DNA of 7,607 nucleotides from JAULUH01 sp032111745 (GTDB taxonomy: Bacteria > Chloroflexota > Anaerolineae > JAAEKA01), in NCBI GenBank assembly GCA_032111745.1, contig JAULUH010000243.1:1-7607 (forward strand). Reading direction: 5' to 3'. The notes under the pieces were generated by a model. It made no database searches, had not been told where the DNA came from, and saw only the letters and a list, made by a program, of their open reading frames with translations. Numbering within the stretch: the stretch's first letter is position 1; every line of letters begins with the position of its first letter. Positions 1 to 6,724 of this stretch are shown here, one piece after another. A program made the translations under genes and the position numbers.

Positions 1-5
1 GACCA

Positions 6-76
6 GGGCATGAACGGCAATGCGGTGCCGGCCGGGCTGCCGCAGCCCGGCCGGCACCGCATTGCCGTTCATGCCC
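6..76. repeat. Long perfect palindrome (35-base arms, 1-base centre)
   Basis: The left arm (6-40) and right arm (42-76) are exact reverse complements around a single C at 41. The outer half of each arm reads GGGCATGAACGGC and the inner half is very GC-rich (GGCCGGGCTGC at the tip), so a single strand could fold into a stem of over 30 bp. Symmetry breaks outside 6 and 76. There is no T-run after it on either side, so it is not a textbook intrinsic terminator, although it could still pause or end transcription from a gene to the left. The outer sequence recurs at 7581-7598, which fits a dispersed palindromic repeat (REP/MITE-like). It ends 13 bases before the mtlD start codon. Confidence 0.85.
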
Positions 77-81
77 CTACG
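64..81 (-). repeat. Left copy of an 18-base repeat, inverted relative to 7581-7598
   Basis: The + strand here reads GCCGTTCATGCCCCTACG, the exact reverse complement of 7581-7598. It covers the outer part of the right palindrome arm plus five further bases (CCTACG side) that the left arm does not share, so the ancestral palindrome was probably longer and its left flank has diverged. Read on the - strand it starts CGTAGGGGC, a form I recall as common in dispersed palindromes of Chloroflexota; that link is from memory. Confidence 0.75.
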
Positions 82-89
82 ATTATGCC

Positions 90-1313
90 ATGATCACAGA
101 GTCAGTTATCTTCGGCGCTGGGAATATTGGGCGTGGGTTTATCGGGCAGCTGTTCGCGGAGTCCGGCCTCCCCGTGACTTTCGTGGATGTGGACCAGACC
201 TTGATCGACGCGCTGAATGCCCGCGGCAGGTACACGGTGCGCCTGGTGGACAATGCCGGGAGTGCCGACGTGGCCGTAGGGCCGGTGGTGGCGTTGCCGG
301 CCGGCGACGAGGCGGCCGTGGCTGCGGCCGTAGCCAGGGCGGATATCGCGGCTACAGCGGTGGGTGTGCGGGTGTTGCCTTACATCGCGCCGCTGGTGGC
401 CGCGGGGGTAGCTGGCCGGGCCAGGCAAGGGGTAACCGCTTCGCTCAACATCATCATCTGCGAGAACCTGAAGGATGCAGCCACAGCATTTCGGGCCATG
501 GTGGCACAGCATCTGCCGCCGGACCTGCACAGCTATTTGAACGACCATATCGGCTTTGTGGATACGGTCATCGGTCGCATGGTGCCCCCGTTGACGCCGG
601 AGATGCGCGCGGCCGACCCCAGCCTGATCGTGGTGGAGCCCTACAAGGAGCTCCCGGTTGACCGGCACGGGCTGGTGGGGCCGGTGCCCGCGATCGTGGG
701 GCTCGAGGCCTGCGACTATTTCCCCGCCTACACGGCGCGAAAGCTTTACATCCACAACTGCGGCCACGCGGTGCTGGCCTACCTGGGCTACGTGCAAGGG
801 CACGAATACGGCTACCAGGCGCTGGAGGACCCCGTGGTGCGCCGGCTGTTTGACGCTGCCCTGGGCGAGTCTCGGGTTGGTATCGTGGCCGCCCATGCCA
901 CCCGGCACTTCCCCGACCTGCCCCTGCCACAGGCTACGGCGGCCGAGGCCGGGTGGCTGGATGAGCACATCGCAGACCTGACCCGGCGCTTCGCCAACCG
1001 TGCTCTCGGGGATACCGTGTTGCGCCTGGGACGGGACCCGGCTCGCAAGCTGAGCCCGACCGACCGCCTCCTGGGCGCGGCGCGGCTGGTAGAGCGGGCC
1101 GGGACTGCGCCCGAATCTCTGAGCTGGGCCATCGCGGCCGGCTACCGCTTCGACGACGATCGCGATCCGCTGGCCCTGGCTCTGCAGGCGCGCCTTGGGG
1201 AGGAGGGGCTGGACGCCGTGATGGCCGACGTCAGCGGGATCGATCCTCAGGAGCCGTTGGCGGCCCTGGTGCGTGAGCGCTACCATGCGCTGGAGAGAGG
1301 AGAGTTGCCATGA
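90..1313 (+). CDS. mtlD: Mannitol-1-phosphate 5-dehydrogenase family protein
   Basis: This predicted cytosolic NAD-dependent enzyme belongs to the polyol-specific long-chain dehydrogenases, whose MtlD branch interconverts mannitol 1-phosphate and fructose 6-phosphate. The N-terminal Rossmann motif FGAGNIGRGFIG is at residues 8-19, and an acidic residue after strand 2 (VDVD, 32-35) favours NAD over NADP. ENL (125-127) and GFVDTVIGRMVPP (155-167) match conserved MtlD blocks. The family's catalytic Lys-Asn-His signature is present as KLYIHNCGH (218-226; K218, N223, H226), with Cys where Thr is usual. DRLLGAARL follows at 325-333. At 407 residues it is slightly longer than the roughly 380 of the E. 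coli enzyme. The ATG at 90 puts the Rossmann fold at residue 6, as usual, but no Shine-Dalgarno precedes it. Its stop overlaps the start of the kinase gene by 4 bases. The family call is secure; the exact substrate is not, because no mannitol PTS gene is nearby and another hexitol or pentitol phosphate is possible. Confidence 0.88.
   Translation: MITESVIFGAGNIGRGFIGQLFAESGLPVTFVDVDQTLIDALNARGRYTVRLVDNAGSADVAVGPVVALPAGDEAAVAAAVARADIAATAVGVRVLPYIAPLVAAGVAGRARQGVTASLNIIICENLKDAATAFRAMVAQHLPPDLHSYLNDHIGFVDTVIGRMVPPLTPEMRAADPSLIVVEPYKELPVDRHGLVGPVPAIVGLEACDYFPAYTARKLYIHNCGHAVLAYLGYVQGHEYGYQALEDPVVRRLFDAALGESRVGIVAAHATRHFPDLPLPQATAAEAGWLDEHIADLTRRFANRALGDTVLRLGRDPARKLSPTDRLLGAARLVERAGTAPESLSWAIAAGYRFDDDRDPLALALQARLGEEGLDAVMADVSGIDPQEPLAALVRERYHALERGELP
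1298..1302 (+). promoter_or_regulatory. Shine-Dalgarno of the rhaB-type kinase gene
   Basis: AGGAG lies inside the purine-rich end of mtlD, seven bases before the ATG at 1310. Together with the ATGA stop/start overlap it fixes the kinase start and suggests translational coupling to mtlD. Confidence 0.75.
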
Positions 1314-2806
1314 GGAAAGCCAAGAGCCAGGCCGCCAACTTCCTGGCCGTCGACCTGGGAGCTTCCGGCGGCCGTGTTATGCAGGGTCGCTGGGACGGCG
1401 GCCGCTTCGAGCTGGAAGAGCTGCACCGCTTTGCCAACGGCCCGGTGGAGGTGTTGGGCCGGCTGCACTGGGATCACCTGCGGCTATGGACGGAGATCAA
1501 GGTCGGGCTGGCCGCGTATGCTGCCCGTTCTGCGGAGCCGGTGGCGGGGATTGGCGTCGATACCTGGGGCGTGGACTACGCGCTGCTCGATCGGACGGGC
1601 AACCTCCTGGGCAATCCCTATCACTACCGGGATGCCGGCACCAACGGCATGCTGGAGGCGGCCTTTCACCTGGTGCCCCGGGAGGAGATCTACGCCCGCA
1701 CCGGCATCCAGTTCATGCAGATCAACACCCTCTACCAGTTGCTTGGCCGGCGGCTGGCCGGTGACCCGCAGCTAGACGCGGCCGGGACTTTCTTGATGAC
1801 CCCCGATCTGTTCCACTACTGGCTCTGTGGCGAGAAGGCTGCGGAGTATACCATCGCCTCCACCAGCCAGATGGTCGATACCAGGGCCCGGGCCTGGGCC
1901 ACCGGCCTTCTGGAATCCCTGGGCTTGCCCACCGCCTTCCTACCGCGGCTGGTCGATCCTGGCACGGTGGTGGGCGAGCTGCGCCCTGAGGTGATGGCCG
2001 GGGTGGGCCTGCACCAGGCCGCTCCCGTGGTCGCCACGGGTAGCCACGACACGGCCAACGCCGTGGCCGCGGTGCCGGACCTGGACGCCAACAGCGTCTA
2101 CATCAGCAGCGGTACGTGGAGCCTGATGGGTGTGGAGGTGCCGCAGCCGATCATCAACGACCTGTCCCTCGAGTTCGACTTCACCAACGAGGGCGGCGTG
2201 GAAGGCACGACGCGGCTGTTGAAGAACGTGGCCGGGCTGTGGCTATTGCAGGAGAGCCGGCGCCAGTGGCAGCGGGAGGGCCAACACTACAGCTGGGACC
2301 AACTGGTGGAACTGGCCCAGGCAGCCGAGCCGTTCCGCAGTCTGGTCAACCCGGATGTGCCCCAGTTCGCCATCCCCGGCGACACCCCGGCAGCCATCCG
2401 GGAGTTCTGCCGTGGTACCGGCCAACCGGTGCCGGAAAGCGTGGGTGCGGTGGTGCGCTGTATCCTGGAGAGCCTGGCTCTGCGCTACCGCTGGGTGCTG
2501 GAGGCCCTGGAGGCCCTGGTGGGCCACCGGTTGGAGGTGATTCGGGTGGTGGGCGGCGGCACCCAGAACCGGCTGCTGAGCCAGCTCACTGCGGATGCCT
2601 GCCAGCGTCCGGTGGTGACAGGCCCCATCGAGGCCACCGCCCTCGGCAATATCATGGTACAGGCTATCGCCACCGGCCATCTGGCCGATGTGGCGGCCGG
2701 CCGCCGGGCTGTCGCCGCCTCCACCGCCCGGGAGACCTTCGAGCCCCAGCCCGGCGGCCAGTGGGCTGCCGCCACCACGCGCTTTCGCCAGCTGGCAGGG
2801 GTCTAG
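1310..2806 (+). CDS. rhaB: Rhamnulokinase-type FGGY carbohydrate kinase
   Basis: This is an ATP-dependent cytosolic sugar kinase of the FGGY family, closest in motif pattern to rhamnulokinase, which phosphorylates L-rhamnulose at O-1. The first actin-like domain opens with AVDLGASGGRV (residues 13-23), the family's phosphate-binding loop, and has GVDTWGVDY at 82-90. ATGSHDTAN (242-250) holds the Asp (D247) that aligns with the catalytic base. The second domain has SSGTWSLMG (266-274), VVGGGTQNRLL (413-423) and EATALGN (441-447), which form the nucleotide and hinge region. The 498 residues are normal for the family and the frame is intact. ATG overlaps the mtlD stop (ATGA), so both are one transcription unit. 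The rhamnose isomerase and aldolase that usually accompany RhaB are not in the window. The MtlD-like partner leaves open that the true substrate is a polyol or another ketose. The protein ends Gly-Val, and its TAG stop overlaps that of the opposing E1 gene. Confidence 0.8.
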   Translation: MRKAKSQAANFLAVDLGASGGRVMQGRWDGGRFELEELHRFANGPVEVLGRLHWDHLRLWTEIKVGLAAYAARSAEPVAGIGVDTWGVDYALLDRTGNLLGNPYHYRDAGTNGMLEAAFHLVPREEIYARTGIQFMQINTLYQLLGRRLAGDPQLDAAGTFLMTPDLFHYWLCGEKAAEYTIASTSQMVDTRARAWATGLLESLGLPTAFLPRLVDPGTVVGELRPEVMAGVGLHQAAPVVATGSHDTANAVAAVPDLDANSVYISSGTWSLMGVEVPQPIINDLSLEFDFTNEGGVEGTTRLLKNVAGLWLLQESRRQWQREGQHYSWDQLVELAQAAEPFRSLVNPDVPQFAIPGDTPAAIREFCRGTGQPVPESVGAVVRCILESLALRYRWVLEALEALVGHRLEVIRVVGGGTQNRLLSQLTADACQRPVVTGPIEATALGNIMVQAIATGHLADVAAGRRAVAASTARETFEPQPGGQWAAATTRFRQLAGV

Positions 2807-2816
2807 ACCCCCCAGC
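2791..2816. terminator. Hairpin at the convergent gene ends, stop codons in its loop (possible bidirectional terminator)
   Basis: GCTGG (2791-2795) pairs with CCAGC (2812-2816), and GGGGT (2798-2802) pairs with ACCCC (2807-2811). This leaves a 2-base bulge (CA, 2796-2797) and a CTAG loop (2803-2806). The loop carries the TAG stops of both the + strand kinase and the - strand E1 gene. The symmetric core GGGGTCTAGACCCC makes the structure available on either strand. There is no U-tract after the stem in either direction (+ side GGTTTCGG), so classical intrinsic termination is not shown. It is nonetheless the only structured site between the two operons. Confidence 0.5.
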
Positions 2817-5268
2817 GGTTTCGGCGCAGGATCTCATCCGTGGCCTGCCTGGTGCTGGGCACGTGGCCCGGCAAGGGCAGGATGCGCTCATGGATCGTGT
2901 CCACGAGCCATTCCTTCTGGGGGAAGAAGCCCTCTTCCAGCTCCGCAGCCGGGGTGATCCAGTTGCGCGCGCCCACCACGGCTACTGGCCCATCCAGGTA
3001 GTCGAAAGCCAGCTGGCCAATGTTGGAGGCCATGGTATGCATGAACGAGCCGCGTTCACAGGCGTCCGAGGCCACCAGCACCTTGCCGGTCTTTTTCACC
3101 GACTGGACGATGGGGTCGTAGTTCAGGGGGTTGATGAAGCGGGCGTCGATGACCTCGGCGGATAGTCCGTACTTCTGGTCGAGCTCGGTCGCGGCCTCCA
3201 GAGCCCGGTAGAGGGTGGCCCCGGCGGTCACCATGGTCAAATCCCGGCCTGTGCGGCGCAGGGCCGGCTCGCCCATGGGCACCTCGTAGTAGTCCACGGG
3301 TACACCGCCGGCGACCAGGGTCTCCGGCTCGGGATAGAGGCGCTGGCTCTCGAAGAACACCACCGGATCGGTGCCGCGCAGGGCCAGGTTGAGCATGCCC
3401 TTGGCATCGTAGGCCGTGGCCGGGAACATCACCTTGAGCCCCGGGATGTGGGCCACGATCGAGGTCCAGTCCTGGGAGTGCTGCGCGCCGTACTTGGCGC
3501 CCACGGACACCCGCAGCACGAGGGGCATCTTCAACACGCCAGCCGACATGGCCTGCCACTTGGACATCTGGTTGAACAGCTCGTCCCCGGCCCGGCCCAT
3601 GAAGTCACAGTACATCAGCTCCGCCACCACGCGGCCACCGGATAGGCTATAGCCCACGGCAGTGCCGACGATAGCGCCCTCGGAGATGGAGGTATTGAAC
3701 AGGCGATGGTAGGGCAGGGCCTCGGTCAGGCCGCGGTAGACGCCGAAGGCACCACCCCAGTCCCGGTTCTCCTCGCCGTAGGCCACCATGGTGGGGTCCT
3801 CATAGAAGCGGTGCAACATGGCCTCGGTAAGGGCCTCGGCATAGGTCAGGGTGCGCAGCTTGGGCCTGGGCTTGCCCTCGTCGTCCAGGCCAAAGCGGAA
3901 CTTCTCGGCCAGCTGCTTGAGGCGGGTCTCCTCGCGCGGCAACAACACCTCGGGTGTGCCCTCGGCCATGCGGTCCTGGTAGCCGTGGTTGAACGTCACC
4001 GAGTCCATGATATCCGTGGTGAGATCCACGCGTGGGGACAGCTCGTCGGAGATGGCCACGCGCAGGATGTGCATCAGGCGCTCGCGGATGTCCGCCTGCA
4101 TGCTGTCCAGCTGCGCGGCATCGGCATGCTTGTGACGGACCAGGTAGTCGCGGTAGGCGATGAGGGAGTCCTGCTCGCGCCACGCCTCCAGCTCCTCCTT
4201 GGTGCGGTAGGCCATGGCATCGGAGGGGGAATGGCCGGAGAAGCGATAGGTGACGGTATCGAGGAGCACCGGCCCGCGGCCCTCCTCCAGGACGACCCGT
4301 TTGCGCTCGACGGCATCGGCCACGGCCAGGGGGTTGTAGCCGTCGATGCGCTCAGCGTGCATGGCCTCGGGATTGACGCCGAGAGCTACCCGGGCCAGGA
4401 TGCCAAAGCCCATGGTCTCGCCCTGGGGCTGGCCACCCATGCCGTAGAAGTTGTTCATGAAGTTGAACAGGATGGGAGGGGCGCCGCCGATGTCCTCGGG
4501 CCACAGCTGGCGGTACTGGTCCATGGCCGCGAACATCATGGCCTCCCACACCGGGCCACAGCCCATGGAGGCGTCGCCGATATTGACGATGACGATGCCA
4601 GGCCGGCGGTTGACCCGCTTGAACAGCGCGCCGCCCACGGCGATGTCGGCTGCACCGCCGACGATGGCGTTGTTGGGCATGACGCCGAAGGGGGGGAAAA
4701 AGGCGTGCATGGAGCCGCCCATGCCCATGTTGAAGCCGTTGGCCCGGCCGAAGATCTCTGACAGGGTGCCAAACAGGGCGTAGGTGATGGCCAACTCCTT
4801 GACCGTGCCGTTGCCGCCCGGCAAGCGCTCTACGCCGCGCAGGGGTGCGCCGTCGAGGTAGGTCTCCATGATCCGCATCAGCGCCGCCTCGTCCATCTTG
4901 GCGATGGCCGAGAAGCTCTTGGCCAGGATCTCGCCGTGGCTGCGATGGGAGCCGAAGATGTGGTCCTCCGGGCTCAGATGATAGGCCATGCCAACCGCGG
5001 CCGATTCCTGGCCGATGGACAGATGGGCCGGCCCGCGATGGTTGTACTCGATGCCCTCGTAGGAGCCCTCTTTCTTGATGCGGTCGAGCATGGTCTCGAA
5101 CTCACGGATGGTGGCCATATCCCGGTAAATCCGCACCAGGTTGTCCTTGCCGTATTTCTTGGCCTCTGCCTTGGCATCAGGCCGGTAGGCGTTGAGCGGA
5201 ATCTCCGGTGCCCGGAGCACGCCCGGCTTGCGAGCCTCGACGGGGTCGATGGAAATGAGCTTGGTCAT
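2803..5268 (-). CDS. Fused alpha-beta E1 subunit of a thiamine-diphosphate 2-oxoacid/acetoin-type dehydrogenase complex
   Basis: This is the E1 component that decarboxylates a 2-oxoacid, or cleaves an acetoin-like ketol, on thiamine diphosphate and passes the acyl group to lipoyl-E2. The alpha half covers about residues 45-410: HRSHG (108-112), GGSMHAF (184-190), the ThDP/Mg motif as GDA (231-233) with NN (272-273), and the loop SGHSPSD (344-350). The beta half covers about 470-800: AYGEE (496-500), ISEGAIVGTAVG (528-539) with E530 at the cofactor-activating Glu position, QHSQD (596-600) with the conserved His, and GLKVMFPATAYDAKG (610-624). A linker of roughly 60 residues joins them. Usually alpha and beta are separate chains; at 821 residues this one is large even for a fusion because of two insertions in alpha (see findings). 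The ATG is supported by GAGGA seven bases upstream. It is last in the repressor-E2-E1 operon. The substrate (pyruvate, branched-chain, acetoin or a sugar-derived ketol) cannot be read from the sequence. Confidence 0.9.
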   Translation of the reverse strand: MTKLISIDPVEARKPGVLRAPEIPLNAYRPDAKAEAKKYGKDNLVRIYRDMATIREFETMLDRIKKEGSYEGIEYNHRGPAHLSIGQESAAVGMAYHLSPEDHIFGSHRSHGEILAKSFSAIAKMDEAALMRIMETYLDGAPLRGVERLPGGNGTVKELAITYALFGTLSEIFGRANGFNMGMGGSMHAFFPPFGVMPNNAIVGGAADIAVGGALFKRVNRRPGIVIVNIGDASMGCGPVWEAMMFAAMDQYRQLWPEDIGGAPPILFNFMNNFYGMGGQPQGETMGFGILARVALGVNPEAMHAERIDGYNPLAVADAVERKRVVLEEGRGPVLLDTVTYRFSGHSPSDAMAYRTKEELEAWREQDSLIAYRDYLVRHKHADAAQLDSMQADIRERLMHILRVAISDELSPRVDLTTDIMDSVTFNHGYQDRMAEGTPEVLLPREETRLKQLAEKFRFGLDDEGKPRPKLRTLTYAEALTEAMLHRFYEDPTMVAYGEENRDWGGAFGVYRGLTEALPYHRLFNTSISEGAIVGTAVGYSLSGGRVVAELMYCDFMGRAGDELFNQMSKWQAMSAGVLKMPLVLRVSVGAKYGAQHSQDWTSIVAHIPGLKVMFPATAYDAKGMLNLALRGTDPVVFFESQRLYPEPETLVAGGVPVDYYEVPMGEPALRRTGRDLTMVTAGATLYRALEAATELDQKYGLSAEVIDARFINPLNYDPIVQSVKKTGKVLVASDACERGSFMHTMASNIGQLAFDYLDGPVAVVGARNWITPAAELEEGFFPQKEWLVDTIHERILPLPGHVPSTRQATDEILRRNRWGV

Positions 5269-5275
5269 GGATCTT

Positions 5276-5280
5276 TCCTC
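5276..5280 (-). promoter_or_regulatory. Shine-Dalgarno of the E1 gene
   Basis: On the - strand GAGGA lies seven bases before the ATG at 5268, within the 39-base gap after the E2 stop. It fixes the E1 start and so supports the unusual N-terminal extension of about 45 residues ahead of the alpha domain. Confidence 0.8.
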
Positions 5281-5307
5281 TTGGGTTTTCTTAAAGCCGG
5301 CGTCGCG

Positions 5308-6675
5308 CTACAGCGCCAGCAGCAGGTCGAAATCGGCCAGCCCACGGGCCAGGGCCTGCAGGAAGCGCGCGCCCGGCGCGCCGTCCACCACCTGGTGGTT
5401 GATGGTCAGCGACAGGCTGAGGTGGGGCACGAACTGCACGTCGCCATCCACCTCCACCGGCTTGAGGCCGATGTTGCCCACGCCCAAGATGGCCACCTCG
5501 GGGGGATTGAGCACTGGCGTGAAGCTTTCGACGCCGAGGCTGCCCAGGTTGGTCACGGTGAAGGTGCCGCCCGAGAGCTCGTCCGGGGTGGCCCTTCGCT
5601 CCAGGCAGGCGGCAGCCAGCCGTTTGGCCTCTTGCGAGAGCTGGCGCAGGCTCCACTGCTCGGCCTGGCGGATGACCGGCACCATCAGCCCGCGCGGGGT
5701 ATCCACCGCTACGCCGAGATTAACGTAAGGGAAGCGCGTCAGCGTGTCGCCCACCAGGTGGGCGTTGAGGTCGGGATGGTGGGGGAGGGTGCGAGCGACG
5801 GCCAGCAGGATGAGGTCGTTGATGGTCACCTGGCGCAGCCCGAGCTCCTCGGGGCTGGCCTTCAGCCGCTGGCGAAAGGCCAGCAGGCTGCGGGCGTCGG
5901 CCGAGCTGTTCAGGGTGAGCTGGGCCGTGGTCTGCAGGGAGGCCAGCATGCGCTCGGCGATCACCTTGCGCACCCCGGCCAGCTTGATGACTTCGGGCTC
6001 GCCAGCTGGTGCCTGCAGTGCCGGTACGGCCGGCGGTGCGGTCGCTGGGGCTGGTGCAGCTGGTGCCAGGTCCCGGGCCATGATGCGGCCGCCCGGCCCG
6101 CTGCCGCGGCCTTCCTCTGGCAGCACGAACTCGCCTTCGGCTACCTTCGCTCGGGCCACGGGGCTGAGCCGGGGCTGGGTCGCCAGCGCGGCAACGACAT
6201 CGCGCTCGATGATGCGCCCGCCCGGGCCTGTACCCGGCAGGCCTTCTGTGGCCAGCCCTTTGCTGCCGGCCAGACGCCGGGCGCGGGGCGAGACTCCTAC
6301 AAAGGCACCTTCCGCCGAGGCCGGTGCAGCAGCTCCGGCGATCGGCGGCACCGGTGAGGCCACAGGCGCCGCCACGGTATCGGCGTGGCCGGGTGGGGAT
6401 ACGGCTCCGCCAGGCTGCAGCTGGCTGGCATCCTCACCGGGCTCGCCGATGGCCGCAATGGTGGTCATGACCGGCACGTCGGCGCCCGGCTCAAAGAAAA
6501 TCGCCAGCAGGGTACCGGCGGCCGGGCTGGGCACCTCGACGGTGGCCTTGTCGGTCTCTACGTCCACCAGGGGCTCGCCCTCCTCGACCCGGTCGCCGAT
6601 TTGCTTGCGCCACTCGACGATGATGCTGCTTTCCACGGTGTTGCCCAGCTTGGGCATAACGGCGGGAACGGCCAT
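5308..6675 (-). CDS. Dihydrolipoyl acyltransferase (E2) with one lipoyl domain and two tandem subunit-binding domains
   Basis: This is the core E2 enzyme, which carries the acyl group on a lipoyl-lysine and transfers it to CoA. The lipoyl domain spans residues 3-79, with the modification site in DVETDKATVEV (K43). An Ala/Pro-rich hinge (about 85-122) precedes a peripheral subunit-binding domain at about 125-164 (SPRARRLAGSKG, GTGPGGRIIERDV). A second, similar block follows at about 169-204 (SPVARAKVAEG, GSGPGGRIMARDL). After another Ala/Pro hinge (205-224) comes the catalytic acyltransferase domain (228-455), with TFTVTNLGSLGVESF (371-385), NPPEVAILGVG (390-400) and the active-site motif as NHQVVDG (426-432; H427, D431), a Gln variant of HRxxDG seen in many E2s. 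The length, 455 residues, is normal. The start is supported by AAGGAG and AGGA upstream. It lies between the repressor and E1 genes on the same strand. The acyl specificity cannot be told from the sequence. Confidence 0.92.
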   Translation of the reverse strand: MAVPAVMPKLGNTVESSIIVEWRKQIGDRVEEGEPLVDVETDKATVEVPSPAAGTLLAIFFEPGADVPVMTTIAAIGEPGEDASQLQPGGAVSPPGHADTVAAPVASPVPPIAGAAAPASAEGAFVGVSPRARRLAGSKGLATEGLPGTGPGGRIIERDVVAALATQPRLSPVARAKVAEGEFVLPEEGRGSGPGGRIMARDLAPAAPAPATAPPAVPALQAPAGEPEVIKLAGVRKVIAERMLASLQTTAQLTLNSSADARSLLAFRQRLKASPEELGLRQVTINDLILLAVARTLPHHPDLNAHLVGDTLTRFPYVNLGVAVDTPRGLMVPVIRQAEQWSLRQLSQEAKRLAAACLERRATPDELSGGTFTVTNLGSLGVESFTPVLNPPEVAILGVGNIGLKPVEVDGDVQFVPHLSLSLTINHQVVDGAPGARFLQALARGLADFDLLLAL

Positions 6676-6679
6676 GATT

Positions 6680-6691
6680 TCCTGACTCCTT
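6680..6691 (-). promoter_or_regulatory. Shine-Dalgarno region of the E2 gene
   Basis: On the - strand AAGGAG (6691-6686) is ten bases and AGGA (6683-6680) four bases before the ATG at 6675. Either could serve; together they support this start. The 49-base gap from the repressor's stop (TGA followed at once by an in-frame TAA) holds no clear promoter or terminator. Confidence 0.6.
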
Positions 6692-6724
6692 ACATGTCTG
6701 CTCTGGCGCTCGTCACAACGGTTA

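Noticed and set aside
6..76. Classical intrinsic terminator for a gene left of the window
   Set aside because: The stem is strong but much longer than usual, has no following T-run, and its outer part recurs elsewhere, so it is better described as a repeat; a termination role remains possible.
20..661. Frame starting inside the palindrome and overlapping mtlD
   Set aside because: It is an Arg/Gly-rich shadow in a different frame from mtlD, has no ribosome site and begins in the repeat.
102..1286. Long - strand reading frame opposite mtlD (394 codons)
   Set aside because: It mirrors mtlD in GC-rich DNA, has low-complexity, Arg/His/Gly-rich sequence with no recognisable motif, and the + strand frame has clear MtlD motifs.
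2496..2517. Short tandem repeat in rhaB (GAGGCCCTG-like units)
   Set aside because: It encodes Glu-Ala-Leu twice in a helix; two short units in a high-GC gene are not notable.
2116..3165. + strand frame running through the end of rhaB into E1 (349 codons)
   Set aside because: It is out of frame with the kinase and antisense to E1, with Pro/Gly/Arg-rich shadow sequence. The kinase ends normally at 2806, so it is not a frameshifted extension.
3706..4761. Long + strand reading frame opposite the E1 gene (351 codons)
   Set aside because: It is antisense to well-supported E1 motifs and its translation is rich in Gly, His, Val and Leu without any domain; a high-GC shadow frame.
4936..6357. Long + strand reading frame across the E1-E2 junction (473 codons)
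   Set aside because: It spans two real genes on the other strand, and its translation is biased and motif-free. Shared coverage of E1, the gap and E2 makes a real gene unlikely.
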